From contig JAQISU010000097.1 in NCBI GenBank assembly GCA_029339505.1, forward strand, positions 1,333,001-1,397,000: a DNA stretch of 64,000 nucleotides. Direction: 5' to 3'. The first letter of the stretch is position 1. Each line of letters starts with the position of its first letter. Under the pieces are notes generated by a model. The model was not told where the DNA came from. It worked only from the letters and a program-made list of their open reading frames with translations, and did not search any database. Of the stretch, positions 12,025-21,581 are shown in pieces. The position numbers and the translations under genes were made by a program. The DNA is from Unio delphinus (taxonomy: Eukaryota; Mollusca; Bivalvia; Unionida; Unionidae).

Positions 12025-12852
12025 TCAATTTAAATCCGCTACGAATTCCACATACCATGTTGTTGAGACCCTAACCAAATTTTTATCAGTAAATGTGATT
12101 GTGAACTTTTCAGTTGTATTCTTGTCGATGATCGTTGAAATCGTATTATTGACCCCAGATGAACTGGACGATGAAATATTAAATTGAGTCAATGGTGTCA
12201 CTAGTGTTAATCGATAAATACCCTTGACGGTTGCAGTGATATCTAATTTGTTGTTTGTAGGTGTCCACGCAAATGATCCGTGTTGGATCGTGTATTCTAC
12301 GTTATTGGTTTTCTCATGAGGGATTTTTGTTTTTTCAATAATTGTTATCATCCTCGAAAAATCATTTTTGATGGCCTCGGTGAAGATTTTCGTCTCATCG
12401 ATGGATTTTTTAATATCAGGGAGTTTTAGTTCAATTTTATCGAATGTAGTTCCAATAAATTTATCAATGATATTTCTACGAAATGAGGTAAACTGTTTTA
12501 TGTGTTCTTCGGTTTTAGATTGAAGTGTTGCTAGTTCCAACGCAGAATCGTTGAGAGTTTTAAATCGATCTGCAATCGTCGAAAAAAGTACACCCGGTTT
12601 GAGTTTACCCTGATCGGAAAATAACGCGATAGTATCCTCGATTGCGTGTCGTTGTTTAACTAAAAATATCATCCAGAGAAATATTACTAGTTTTCAATTT
12701 ACCCTGTTTGTCCTGAAATACAACTATTTCATTCGGGTCAACACTTGTTAAATTTAACGTCTCAGCGATTTCATCTTTAATTTTTTTTTATATCACCGGT
12801 TGCAGTGTCATCGGGTTTGGGTTTCAGAAGTCTTCCCCAAATATCAATCATG
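12025..12852 (-). pseudogene. Fibre-like protein: stalk region and C-terminal beta-rich domain
   Basis: The reading starts at ATG 12852 (MIDIWGR, matching the start of the homologue at 36464). It changes frame at a T9 run (12781-12789) and again near 12675, then stays open for 215 codons to 12025. Residues of the long frame up to about 120 are charged, heptad-like helix (LATLQSKTEEHIKQF). The last 90 or so are beta-strand-like and Ser/Thr-rich (HGSFAWTPTNNKLDITATV). A helical stalk with a C-terminal knob suggests a trimeric attachment fibre; this is inference from architecture. The homologue in the second element has a much longer stalk. It lies just downstream of the protease gene. Confidence 0.5.
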
Positions 12853-12857
12853 ATATT

Positions 12858-13271
12858 TTATACACCTCTCTCTAAAAAGCGATTACTAGTGTATTCATTT
12901 ACGACAATATGAGGTGGTTTTCTAGATGCTGAAATAGCGTCAAGGACATTTAATACTTCACTGCCGCATATTGGTGGGTCATTGATTTGTTGTGTTGGTA
13001 GCGTAGAATACCAAGTCTTCATTGAAATTTTTTTTATATAACGCATAAATTCTTTTGGCGGGGCTAATCCATATGAATCAAAATAGACAATCCCACGTGG
13101 ATCAATAGCGTATGCAACCCAGTGAGTTCCGGGTCCGGTGCTGTTATCGAGATTAATGATACCTGTTTCAGTTTTGTTTGGTTGATGTGGTAATTGATCT
13201 TTCATAAAAACACCTCTGAAATTTTTAATCGCTAGTTTTTTAGCAGCATCCATTAAATCAAAATTGGACAT
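12858..13271 (-). CDS. Adenain-like cysteine protease (capsid maturation)
   Basis: 137 codons from ATG 13271 (MSNFDL). This start is chosen because the homologue at 36051 begins with the same MSNVDL. The adenovirus-protease family triad is visible: His50 in GPGTHWVAY, an acidic residue Asp65 in YFDSYG, and Cys102 in PPICGSEVL. Adenain-type enzymes cleave capsid and core precursor proteins during virion maturation, and this is a standard Polinton gene. The open frame extends upstream to 13373 through a 45-bp in-frame repeat, but that part is not conserved. The gene is intact and stands just downstream of the small hydrophobic capsid protein. Confidence 0.9.
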   Translation of the reverse strand: MSNFDLMDAAKKLAIKNFRGVFMKDQLPHQPNKTETGIINLDNSTGPGTHWVAYAIDPRGIVYFDSYGLAPPKEFMRYIKKISMKTWYSTLPTQQINDPPICGSEVLNVLDAISASRKPPHIVVNEYTSNRFLERGV

Positions 13272-13292
13272 AGATTCCTCAATTAATAAACC

Positions 13293-13427
13293 GTTCCTGG
13301 TAGTCTTAGACCCCTTCCGCTGTACCATGAATACGGGGTTCCTGGTAGTCTCAGGCCTTTTCCGCTGTACCATGAATACGGGGTTCCTGGTAGTCTTAGA
13401 CCCTTTCCCTTTTTTTATATCCTTGTC
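13293..13427. repeat. 45-bp tandem repeat between two capsid-module genes
   Basis: GTTCCTGGTAGTCT recurs at 13293, 13338 and 13383. The unit is 45 bp with about 2.7 copies, so it keeps frame. It covers the end of the gene at 13396-13791 and extends the frame upstream of the protease. Confidence 0.85.
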
Positions 13428-13791
13428 CAGTTGCCTTTTTCAACGCCATTCCTGCTGCAGTACCAACGGCTCCTAACGCCGCTGCTTTAGCCACTGCTGG
13501 GGCTGCTGCTGCAATCAATGCTGGTATTGCAGCTAACAATGGAAATATACCGCCTGTTTTAATCATATTTTTGATAGCAGCCGCAGAAAGAGTAATCTGA
13601 ACACCCTTTTTTGCTACAAGTGCATCATTGAAATGTTTTATTTGACGAGTTGTCAGCGATAATTTATTTGCACCTCCAGTCATTTGATTAGGTTTCAACG
13701 TGATTGTGGTTCCACATTTTTAAGCCGATTCTGATTGCAATTTTTTGATTTGACCAGAAGTTAACGCAACACTAATAACACTATATGACAT
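13396..13791 (-). pseudogene. Small hydrophobic capsid-associated protein with an in-frame stop
   Basis: The reading starts at ATG 13791 (MSYSVISVALT), meets an in-frame TAA at 13720-13722, then continues to 13396. The second element has the same start and order (35653-36064), so the conserved gene includes the part before the stop. Two similar blocks (L.LTxxQI...) are followed by an Ala-rich hydrophobic stretch (IPALIAAAAPAVAKAAALGA) and a basic tail. This suggests a small membrane- or DNA-associated virion protein. I cannot name the family. A start after the stop is also possible. Confidence 0.55.
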
Positions 13792-13847
13792 TATACATAA
13801 TAGATTGATTCTAAATCGTTTACAATTTCAATGAAAAATCGAGAAAA

Positions 13848-15269
13848 TCAAAGATTTTCCACTGGTGCATCTACCACTCTCATTCTTCCTCCAACACCTT
13901 CAAGTGGCATTGATTTATCACTAAGAATGACAGCAACCGCTCTATAATTAGCAATACCACCAGGACGGGTTACACGGGCTCTAAAGTGTATATCAACAAC
14001 AGATTGTCTCATCAAATCAAGATGTTCCAATGAAAAGTAATAAATCGGATAGAGGCTTTTGAAATCCAATTGTGATATTTGCAAACCAGTATCCACATTT
14101 AGATCACGTGCCATAAATGACAACAGGTTATGATAGACACGTGCAATATGGTTGTGAGTGTAATCGAGTTGTATATCCTCGGATGGTTCCTGTTGTCCGT
14201 TTATTCTCAGTGAGACCTCTCTAACACCTAACTGATCAAATATCATATGACTTCGTTGTTGATTACCAACTCGTGCATTATTCTGTAACGCCACAAATAT
14301 ATGACGTGGAGCTGAAACACCTTGTTTTGATGCCAGATGCCAAGTAAATATATCATCAACATTATCTAGTTTAATATCAGTGGTCACTGATAACCAACTC
14401 AACAATGATTTTCCTCCTTGGTCCATAAATGATAACAATTTTTCTTCTGCTGTGATTGATGGAGTTAACACTGGCATCCACAATGCTAGTTTTGTTAAAA
14501 TGACTTTACCATCAGCAACACCAGCATCATGCCATATTGCATCATTATCAGTACCCTTTCGTACAAGCGCTACTGTGTGTTTAGCTCCATAATTAACTTT
14601 TCGGACGTTTCTACAGAATCCAAAAATATGATGCAGTGGAATTGCACATGAAAACTGTCGACGCTGTCCATGCAACGTTGCTACACGTGTTGCAAACCCT
14701 AGGTTGTAGTTAGTAATATTATTTATGACATCAAAATCACCAGCTGGTCTTGTATATCCGGCTGGTGCTGGATTAACTGAAGAAGCATGTGTTGCCTTGA
14801 CTCTAGAATACTGGTTGTGTTCAGGGTGATCAGTAATATCCTTAGAAAACATCATAGATGGACCAACTGATCCTGTATAATCATCAGAATATCTCGCTAA
14901 CCCTATGATTGTTGTGGCCACATCAACATCACAATCAATGGATTCAATTTCTTTTCCATCAATGAGATATTTAGCGCTTTCAAATAACGCCATAATACCG
15001 TTATTAACAAAACCGACTTTGATAGTTGGGTTATTGTCATATGGAGGATCATTATGAGCAGCATCATTTGTTACAAGTTCTCCTTCTACTTCAATAAATG
15101 CTTCACACGGCAAAAAGTATTTACTGGTATCATGAACTTGAAGTTCAATTCGCGATCGGAGATCGGGTTGTATTGCATGATAAGAATAAAATTGAAAATC
15201 GCGTACAGAATCATTCTTGCCAACTGGGGCATCCATATCAAACGCTGGATCAGGTGACCTTTTGAACAT
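13848..15269 (-). CDS. Major capsid protein (double jelly-roll type)
   Basis: An intact 473-codon ORF, the largest in the left module. The length and mixed beta composition fit the double jelly-roll capsid proteins of Polintons and adintoviruses. The central block FSCAIPLHHIFGFCRNVRK (about residues 206-224) and the C-terminal block YPIYYFSL are strongly conserved in the decayed copy at 34017-35623. That conservation across two diverged elements indicates past purifying selection. The order minor protein, MCP, small hydrophobic protein, protease is conserved between the copies. The protein would build the icosahedral shell. Identification rests on family pattern and context, not on a structure comparison. 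Confidence 0.85.
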   Translation of the reverse strand: MFKRSPDPAFDMDAPVGKNDSVRDFQFYSYHAIQPDLRSRIELQVHDTSKYFLPCEAFIEVEGELVTNDAAHNDPPYDNNPTIKVGFVNNGIMALFESAKYLIDGKEIESIDCDVDVATTIIGLARYSDDYTGSVGPSMMFSKDITDHPEHNQYSRVKATHASSVNPAPAGYTRPAGDFDVINNITNYNLGFATRVATLHGQRRQFSCAIPLHHIFGFCRNVRKVNYGAKHTVALVRKGTDNDAIWHDAGVADGKVILTKLALWMPVLTPSITAEEKLLSFMDQGGKSLLSWLSVTTDIKLDNVDDIFTWHLASKQGVSAPRHIFVALQNNARVGNQQRSHMIFDQLGVREVSLRINGQQEPSEDIQLDYTHNHIARVYHNLLSFMARDLNVDTGLQISQLDFKSLYPIYYFSLEHLDLMRQSVVDIHFRARVTRPGGIANYRAVAVILSDKSMPLEGVGGRMRVVDAPVENL

Positions 15270-15328
15270 TTTATTCTATTTATCAGAGTCTAAATCGTGA
15301 AATCATAAAAAGATTTTCATCGTGAAAA

Positions 15329-15338
15329 ACGCTAGCGT
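15329..15338. promoter_or_regulatory. Palindrome ACGCTAGCGT between two capsid genes
   Basis: Identical to 11977-11986. It lies in the gap between the MCP start (15269) and the end of the minor-protein gene (15355), about 60 bp before the MCP ATG. Confidence 0.4.
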
Positions 15339-15354
15339 GAAAATCCGTAGGATT

Positions 15355-15795
15355 TCATCGACGTGGTTTTTTAAAGCCACTTCCCGCTATCATGTTTGCT
15401 ATCATGTTATTTTGGTCACTTGGAGTCACCAATGATGCTAGTTTTTCATCTACTGCGTTATTTATTATTTTACTAACACTTGCAGGCATTTCTGCTGTAG
15501 ATGGCAATGATACCGGTTTCTTTTTTCGTCTCACTAATGATGTTATTTTATTCTTCGCGGCTGAAAACGCTTTTCCGGTAAGATCTCCAACAGCACCAAT
15601 ACCCTTATCACGAATAACATCAATGGCTTTCATTGATAATTGTTTAGCTAACGGCATCACTTTTGGAGCCATTCTTGCAAATAACCCAGCAATGGTATTA
15701 CCTAAACCATCTCCGTAGTATGCTCTATAAACAGGCAATCGTGAATTAACTACATAGACGAGGGTTGGTTTATCATGATTGTAGTGTATGATCAT
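15355..15795 (-). CDS. Minor capsid protein, pVI/pX-like
   Basis: An intact 146-codon ORF. An N-terminal segment with NSRLPVYRAYYGDGLG precedes amphipathic helices (residues about 33-60), then a strongly basic stretch (VRRKKKP) and a C-terminal helix. Small basic proteins with an amphipathic helix next to the MCP gene are typical of the penton-underlying, membrane-lytic minor proteins of this virus group. The homologue at 33563-33991 keeps the motif VMNSRLPVYKMYHGDGL. The pVI-like role is inferred. Confidence 0.65.
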   Translation of the reverse strand: MIIHYNHDKPTLVYVVNSRLPVYRAYYGDGLGNTIAGLFARMAPKVMPLAKQLSMKAIDVIRDKGIGAVGDLTGKAFSAAKNKITSLVRRKKKPVSLPSTAEMPASVSKIINNAVDEKLASLVTPSDQNNMIANMIAGSGFKKPRR

Positions 15796-15802
15796 TATTA
15801 TA

Positions 15803-15818
15803 AAAACACTAGTGTTTT
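15803..15818. promoter_or_regulatory. Palindrome AACACTAGTGTT upstream of the minor-protein gene
   Basis: A variant of the ACGCTAGCGT palindrome, only a few bases upstream of the ATG at 15795 with a TATAATA tract between them. Confidence 0.4.
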
Positions 15819-15841
15819 CAATTGTTATTTATCTAATCAAT

Positions 15842-16781
15842 TCAGTCACTGTGATACCCATTTGCTAACTCGTCAATGATATCTCGATATGTTTTGATAT
15901 CCATGATACCACCTTGAAATAACCGTCTACAGATATCAGCTGCTTCATTAATTATTTCTGGTGAGTTATTTCCAGCTCGTTTTCCTCCGATGAGAACTTC
16001 TAACCGTGATATATCACTGACAATGTTACCAGGACAAGTAACGCTAGCGTTTCCAACTAGACGATTTTCCCGTGAAATTCCACTCCCCAGAAATTCCTAC
16101 TCATCGTATGGCTGTCTTAAATGGAGTTGAAATTTTCCCTTGAAGTCCCTGTATTCCTTCATCCTTCTATCTAAATTTCCAGTATTTATTTCATACACTA
16201 TATCAGCCCATTCATTATGTGACATTCTATAATTCGTATAATTGTCCTTGAAAAACTTCTCTTGTGAATCATAGCTGTTAGCAGCAAATTCACCTAAATT
16301 GTCTATATCCTCCTTGAGAATTCGTTTTTTAGCGCTATCGGTAAATATAATTGATATAGGTAGTTGTCCACTAACTAGTTCTTCCTGAAATCCTTCAAAT
16401 TTTTGTTCTGAAGCGGTTGATATATCCTGAGGAAGTGTTTTTAATGATTTTTTTTGTTTGTTTAGTTCTTTTTGCTATTTTTTCTAACACAGGGAGAAAA
16501 GTCTCTTCTTGTTTTTTTCCTTGTTCAGAGATTGTTGACACTATCTGTTTCGTTGTTGTAGTTATTGGTTTAAACAGCTCTTTAGATTCCTCAGCAAAGT
16601 CAGTCTGAAGACTCTGTCGTTGTTGCAGTTTATTTCTGACAGAGTCACGAATTGGTACAAATCTCTTAATTGCATCTAATCGTTCACGAGCCAATCGGGT
16701 CGTTAATGCTTCATTGACCATTATTTGAAATCGCAAACCATTTTTCAATTGCAAAACAATTTTCCCCATCGATGATTCCAC
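15842..16781 (-). pseudogene. Capsid-module protein with coiled N-terminus, broken
   Basis: The first frame (16781-16395) encodes a basic helical region with RLDAIKRFVPIRDSVRNKLQ. The second frame carries on from about 16450, after a T8 run (16448-16455), reaches an in-frame TAG at 16097-16099, and continues to TGA at 15842. The C-terminal block SRLEVLIGGKRAGNNSPEI is almost identical in the second element, and so is the N-terminal block. This shows one conserved protein of about 300 residues. The function is unknown. A palindrome ACGCTAGCGT (16041-16050) falls inside this reading. Confidence 0.6.
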
Positions 16782-16799
16782 CCTAATGGTCCAATATTT

Positions 16800-17720
16800 T
16801 ATTGCTGTGAAATATTTTTATTTTTATTGCTGTGAAATATTTTTATTTTTATTCACTGATTTCACTGATTTTTTGAAAGTTTTGGTGGTTTTTCACTGAT
16901 TTTTTGACAGTTTTGGTGGTTATTCTCAAAGAAATTTTACGGTCAAGTAGTCGATTTTGCATGGGATTTTCCGTAGAGAAAAGCTGTCAGGATTGATTTT
17001 CATCGATTTTGAGCCAATTTTTGATGATTTTCAGTCATTTTTGATGATTTTTAGTCATTTTTTGATGATTTTTATCAAAAAACCACGTAGGGTCAAGTAG
17101 TCGATTTTGCATGGGATTTTCCGTAAAGAAAAGCTGTTAGGATTGATTTTGATGGTTTTTCAGTTGAGTGGTCGATTTTCCGTAAAGACATGATTGTTGC
17201 AACAGAATCTAGTACCATTGAAATATTTTTACTACTGAAATAATTTTTGTTGTAGTGCCTCTGAAATATTTTTACTACTGAAATAATTTTATTTGTAGTG
17301 CCTCTGAAATATTTTTACTTTTTTGCCTGTTTATCACTGATTTTGTGTTATTTTTGTACCATTTTGTACCATTTTGATGGTTTTTTCAGTTGAGATTTTA
17401 CGGTCAAGTAGTCGATTTTGCATGGGATTTTCCGTAGAAAAAAGCTGTTAAGATTGATTTTCATCATTTTTTAGCTATTTTTCATCAATTTTTGCCTGTT
17501 TTCAGCGACTTTTGGTCATTTTTCATCGATTTTTATCAAAAAACCACGTAGGGTCAAGTAGTCGATTTTGCATGGGATTTTCCGTAGAGAAAAGCTGTTA
17601 GAATTTTATTCAGTGATTTTTTTATTTAGTGTGAAATAGTTTTTGATAATTTCAATCAAAAAGTGCTAAAAAAATATGAAAATCCCATTGAGATTTTACG
17701 GTCACAATCAAAAAATGATA
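16800..17720. repeat. Repeat-rich spacer between morphogenesis and replication modules
   Basis: A block containing GGTCAAGTAGTCGATTTTGC and CCGTAGAGAAAAGCTGT occurs four times (about 16940, 17091, 17402, 17552), with partial copies near 17168 and 17697. TTTTTGATGATTTT and CTGAAATATTTTTA runs lie between them. There is no ORF. It sits between convergent-neighbour genes of one transcription direction and could hold an origin, a promoter or a terminator. The role is inferred from position only. Confidence 0.7.
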
Positions 17721-17732
17721 AGGGTCGGGCAA

Positions 17733-18131
17733 TCAATTTTCTTGAATTAGTGCTCGTAGGTTTCTAATTTTAGAGTTGACTTCTTTTTTCAATTCGTATT
17801 CGTTACCTAATTCTTTTCGTATCCCCTCTACGATAGTATACAACGGGACGAACACACTGATGTCACTGGAAATTGAAAGAGAGTCTCTAATAGAATTCTG
17901 AATTCTTTTGATGAGTGCATATTTCTTTGGTAGCATATATTTATTGTTGTTAACTCCGTATTCTATATCCTGAAAATCAGACACAATTTGATCAGGATTT
18001 AATCCATCTGATAGTTTGATATCCTGATTTTTCAATTTTGCTATTTCAACTATGATGCTATTCATGTTTTCAGAATTCATTATTCTATAACATGACATAT
18101 CTCTAATTGAAAAATATGACGCATTAGACAT
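17733..18131 (-). CDS. Hypothetical protein downstream of the HNH endonuclease
   Basis: 132 codons from ATG 18131, which overlaps the stop of the preceding gene (ATGTCTAA), so translation may be coupled. The protein is mostly helical and charged, with no recognised domain. It has no counterpart in the second element, whose copy of this region is missing. Confidence 0.45.
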   Translation of the reverse strand: MSNASYFSIRDMSCYRIMNSENMNSIIVEIAKLKNQDIKLSDGLNPDQIVSDFQDIEYGVNNNKYMLPKKYALIKRIQNSIRDSLSISSDISVFVPLYTIVEGIRKELGNEYELKKEVNSKIRNLRALIQEN

Positions 18132-18611
18132 AACTAAATTGAACTTTTTGCCCGCTCTTTTTTGAAATAGCCGATCGATAAATCCCCTCTGCAACGAATC
18201 GTACTGAGGCTCTACAAATATCGAAAAAATTACCGGCCTCATATAATGATTGAAATATTTTCTCTTCGTTAGTTATTGTATTCAAAGATTTTACGGGTCT
18301 CGCTTTATTTGAACAAGTGCCAGTCTTCCCCCTTTTCAAATTCTCACTTTGTGTTATAGCTTGCAGATTTGATAAAGAATTGTTTTTCGGATTAGAATCC
18401 TTGTGATCGATAACAAAATCATCCTCGATCAATCCATTGAAACATTCACTATTCTGTGATTGAGATAAGTTTTCTTTCCAACAGTAAACCTGAAATACCC
18501 ATGAATACTCACAACACCAACTGGTTTGTTTAGTCTACGGTTTCTGACAGTACCATCACTGAATGCTTCATAATTTGTAATCAAGGGATGCTGTCTGAAT
18601 TCTTGGTTCAT
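18124..18611 (-). pseudogene. HNH endonuclease of the NUMOD4/HNH/NUMOD1 homing type, one frame break
   Basis: The first frame (18611-18429) has a NUMOD4-like YEAFSDGTVRN region and the start of the HNH motif (LNHRIV). The second frame (18432-18124) continues with VIDHKDSNPKNNSLSNL, the core His-Asn part of the HNH fold. It ends with a NUMOD1-like helix-turn-helix segment (residues about 55-100). The frame changes near 18430-18450 without an obvious homopolymer. Such proteins cut DNA and spread as selfish genes in viruses and introns. Here it lies as a free-standing gene next to the repeat spacer. It may be an invader of the element or a recruited nuclease. Confidence 0.7.
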
Positions 18612-18625
18612 TCGTATACATAATA

Positions 18626-18994
18626 CTATTGTTTGTCTAATTCATTGTTTGGTTCAATAATGAACCTTTCGATGTAGTCTTGAGGGGTTCTTATGATTTT
18701 GTCAAGGACGTTGTCAGCGTCAGGGTCAAAATTTCTGATTGATTGTCCATTTTTTATTCTTTTATCATAATAACGCTTCAATTCCCTGTATCGCTTACCA
18801 CCGCAATTTAGACATAATCGTGATTTTCCCCTGACCCCAACCCCACATCGAATACAGGGTAACGGACCAAGGCTTCCACGACGAAAGCTTTGCATATGAT
18901 ACCCACAGAACTCATTTCTGCATGATTTGTTACACGGGATTACTGATCCAATCATAAGCCATTTGCAGTGATTCATTATACATAAATCTTTCAT
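18626..18994 (-). CDS. Small Cys-rich zinc-binding protein
   Basis: 122 codons, intact. Cys10, Cys21, Cys25, Cys30 and His33 are followed by a CxxC pair at 47/50 and another at 61/64, then a basic helix. This looks like two zinc-binding modules and suggests a nucleic-acid-binding regulator. It is transcribed divergently from the polymerase run, with only 24 bp between the two ATGs (18994 and 19019). Confidence 0.6.
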   Translation of the reverse strand: MKDLCIMNHCKWLMIGSVIPCNKSCRNEFCGYHMQSFRRGSLGPLPCIRCGVGVRGKSRLCLNCGGKRYRELKRYYDKRIKNGQSIRNFDPDADNVLDKIIRTPQDYIERFIIEPNNELDKQ

Positions 18995-19018
18995 TTAAAT
19001 GCTTGTTTTAATTATAGT

Positions 19019-19544
19019 ATGGAGGAGTTCGAGAGATTATCGATAAATTAAGCCCTGGAAAAGTGTTCAATTCAATCTTGATAGAGTTTCTGATACACCA
19101 AAGAATAAAATTCTTGATAGAACCTTGATTAGTAAAATCAGAGACTTTTTTAATGAATTCAAGCGTGATGGGGCAGCTCATTGTTGGTCGACATTTCGAA
19201 TACAAGGCCGTGTTGACGCTACCATGAATGATGAAAAAGCAGCAGTGATAATCTCACGTCTTGGGGAAGAAAGAAATTTTTTTCGAATAAAATTCCTTAT
19301 CCGTGATAATGGAAAATGGATCATTAGGGATAAATTTGAACCCATTCTTAAGGACAAAAAAACTGTCACTGTGAATCAGGATTCAAAACCAGGAATTTTG
19401 ACTGGAATTGATAAACCATACTACGAAAGATCTTATCCTGTCACAGCAGTTGTTTACGGGATATATCCGCTCAATGACAAACCTGATATTGCAAAACTAG
19501 CACCCATGAAATATTCGACAGGGCTCAATTGTGTAGCAACATGA
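19019..19544 (+). pseudogene. N-terminal part of the polymerase-helicase gene
   Basis: An ATG at 19019 opens a short frame that stops near 19049. A second frame is open from about 19049 to TGA 19542-19544, and the same frame continues from 19548 into the polymerase ORF. The protein has no start codon of its own before TTG 19125, so this is best read as the N-terminus of the downstream gene with a frame break and a nonsense codon. No exonuclease motif of family B polymerases is visible. It could also be a separate small gene ending in the TGA. Confidence 0.5.
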
Positions 19545-19547
19545 ATA

Positions 19548-21581
19548 ATGGAACACTTCACAAATGCGTCCCGGGGAAATAAACTAACTGATCTAAGACG
19601 AAAAAAAATAACCGAATGGGAACTGACAGTGAAACAGCATGGGGCAACAATTCAGGATATAGCTAAATTAGAAACATCATTGAGATTTCCAATATCAGTA
19701 ACGACAATCACCGGTGAAGTATTATACGAATCGAAATATAAATCAAAAGGAGCCCCAATACAGATTATTGATCATAACGAACATGCGTGGTCATCTGCAG
19801 TAACAATATTTCCACGGGATAGAACCGTAAAATATCTGTTTGGAACAGAAGAGTTTTTTTCAGAGCAGAAATTATTTGATGCTATTTACCATTTGAGTAA
19901 AAACGATTCTGTGTCAGTGTGGCTATTTCATAGTACTTCAGACGAGGAATGTAGATTTGATCAGTTTGTAAGGCCCAACGGAGAATTATACCGTACTGAA
20001 GAGCTGCATAATCAAATGAAACAACTAGCTAGTGAGTTTTCTCCAGAGAACTCTCTGGAGGAAGACAACGATCAATTATTAGCAAACTGTTTTACACTAC
20101 CATCAATTGCAGCACATTTTGCTAGAAATAAAAACGCGTGGAAACCAACACGAAGTGAGTTTTTATCAGATGTCAGATTGTCCTGTCTTGAATACAGCCA
20201 TGGAGGGTTATGGAATACAAAATACGACCCTGATACCGTTATTTCAGTTGATATGATTGCGTGTTATCCAGGAAGTTTTCTTGGGTATGGAGAATGCGAG
20301 AAATATTTCAAACGATTTGGACACCCCACACACGAAATGACCCGTGTTGCTATTAATGGACCACTGCCTGATTTTGATTTAATCGGATTCGCTTGTGTAG
20401 TATCATTTGAAATGGCTACAGGACTTCATCCGTGTAGTTATCTTTGGATTGGTAAACACATGTCTGAAAAACACTGGATGCCAATAGTGTTATTACGGTA
20501 TATGCTTGATTGTACGATGTTAAAATCATTAATTGTCAGTGAAGCAATTATATCCTATCGAGCACAGAAATCAGTCTGGTTACCACAACCTGATCTAGAA
20601 AAAATAATTAGCGAAGAGCGAAAACTGTTTCCTGATTTTAATGAACAACAAATCATGAATTGGTCCAAACAGTTATTTGAAATCAGAAACAATGAAGCAA
20701 AAGATCTTGGACGAAGAATAATCGGTAAATTCACTCAGGGTGGCAAATACGACAATACGAGATATTCTTCACGATTGATTATAGACAATGCTGAATACGA
20801 TTTTGTAATCGCGGATTTAACGAATAAAGGCCTATATGTCAATCGTAAGGACGCATTTATGTCCGATGGAACCAAATTAGGTACAATTGTTACTTACAAT
20901 GATGGATACAATCCGCAGTACACACATTTGAGAGCTTCTATGCTTGGTTATGCTTCTATTAATCTGTTTTCAATGATTAATAAATTTCCTGACACCGCAG
21001 TTAGAGTTGCCACTGATTCATTTTACATAAATAGCAAAATGGCTGATTTTAAGGCTACTGGCAACGAGAATTGGGGGTCATGGAGAATTAAGAAAGAAAT
21101 GATTCATGATTATATTCAATCAGCAGATGTTACCATTGAAAATAATTATTTAAAAAGCAATCAGTGTTCAGAATTTTCTAATGCACCACCGATTTCTGAT
21201 CCAATATGCCGGTATAAAACAGTTTATTTAAACGGCTGTGGTGGGTCAGGAAAAACAACCCGGGCAATTGAGTTATTTCGTGTTTCCAATCCAAATATGA
21301 TTGTACTAACACCGACTCACAGACTTGCAAGAGAGATGATACAGAGAGGGGTAAATGCCTGCACTTATCACAGCTTTTTCCGATGGAAGGGAGATAAATG
21401 GACTCCTGAGCGTATGGGAGAGAAATTTATTCCTGAAATCATGATTTGGGATGAAATAGACACAGTGTCAGAAGATGTATTAAAAATATTTCTTGAGTGG
21501 TTGTTATTGAAAAATACAAAAATCGTCATGTGCGGGGATCACGGCCAACCACCACCATTTGTCGGTGCATCCCCCCCATGA
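19548..21581 (+). CDS. Hybrid protein: B-family-polymerase-like palm fused to SF1 helicase (first part)
   Basis: 677 codons. Polymerase signatures: motif A-like VDMIACYP (Asp235, Tyr240-Pro241), a central basic region LGRRIIGKF (388-395), and motif C-like VATDSFYI (Asp490). After a short linker comes a superfamily 1 helicase: Walker A GCGGSGKTT (563-571), Walker B IWDEID (633-638), and motif III CGDHGQPPP (662-670). The frame ends at a C7 run (21571-21577) and the helicase continues in the next ORF. Canonical Polintons carry a longer protein-primed polymerase with exonuclease motifs, and those motifs are not visible here. The protein would be the replication enzyme of the element. Whether the palm is catalytically active is not certain. 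Confidence 0.8.
   Translation: MEHFTNASRGNKLTDLRRKKITEWELTVKQHGATIQDIAKLETSLRFPISVTTITGEVLYESKYKSKGAPIQIIDHNEHAWSSAVTIFPRDRTVKYLFGTEEFFSEQKLFDAIYHLSKNDSVSVWLFHSTSDEECRFDQFVRPNGELYRTEELHNQMKQLASEFSPENSLEEDNDQLLANCFTLPSIAAHFARNKNAWKPTRSEFLSDVRLSCLEYSHGGLWNTKYDPDTVISVDMIACYPGSFLGYGECEKYFKRFGHPTHEMTRVAINGPLPDFDLIGFACVVSFEMATGLHPCSYLWIGKHMSEKHWMPIVLLRYMLDCTMLKSLIVSEAIISYRAQKSVWLPQPDLEKIISEERKLFPDFNEQQIMNWSKQLFEIRNNEAKDLGRRIIGKFTQGGKYDNTRYSSRLIIDNAEYDFVIADLTNKGLYVNRKDAFMSDGTKLGTIVTYNDGYNPQYTHLRASMLGYASINLFSMINKFPDTAVRVATDSFYINSKMADFKATGNENWGSWRIKKEMIHDYIQSADVTIENNYLKSNQCSEFSNAPPISDPICRYKTVYLNGCGGSGKTTRAIELFRVSNPNMIVLTPTHRLAREMIQRGVNACTYHSFFRWKGDKWTPERMGEKFIPEIMIWDEIDTVSEDVLKIFLEWLLLKNTKIVMCGDHGQPPPFVGASPP

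Noticed and set aside
14380..15257. Plus-strand ORFs opposite the capsid gene
   Set aside because: They are shadows of the intact minus-strand MCP reading and carry no domain.
18132..18242. N-terminal extension of the 17733 ORF
   Set aside because: This part overlaps the conserved NUMOD1-like end of the HNH gene in another frame. The ATG at 18131 overlapping the stop is more likely.
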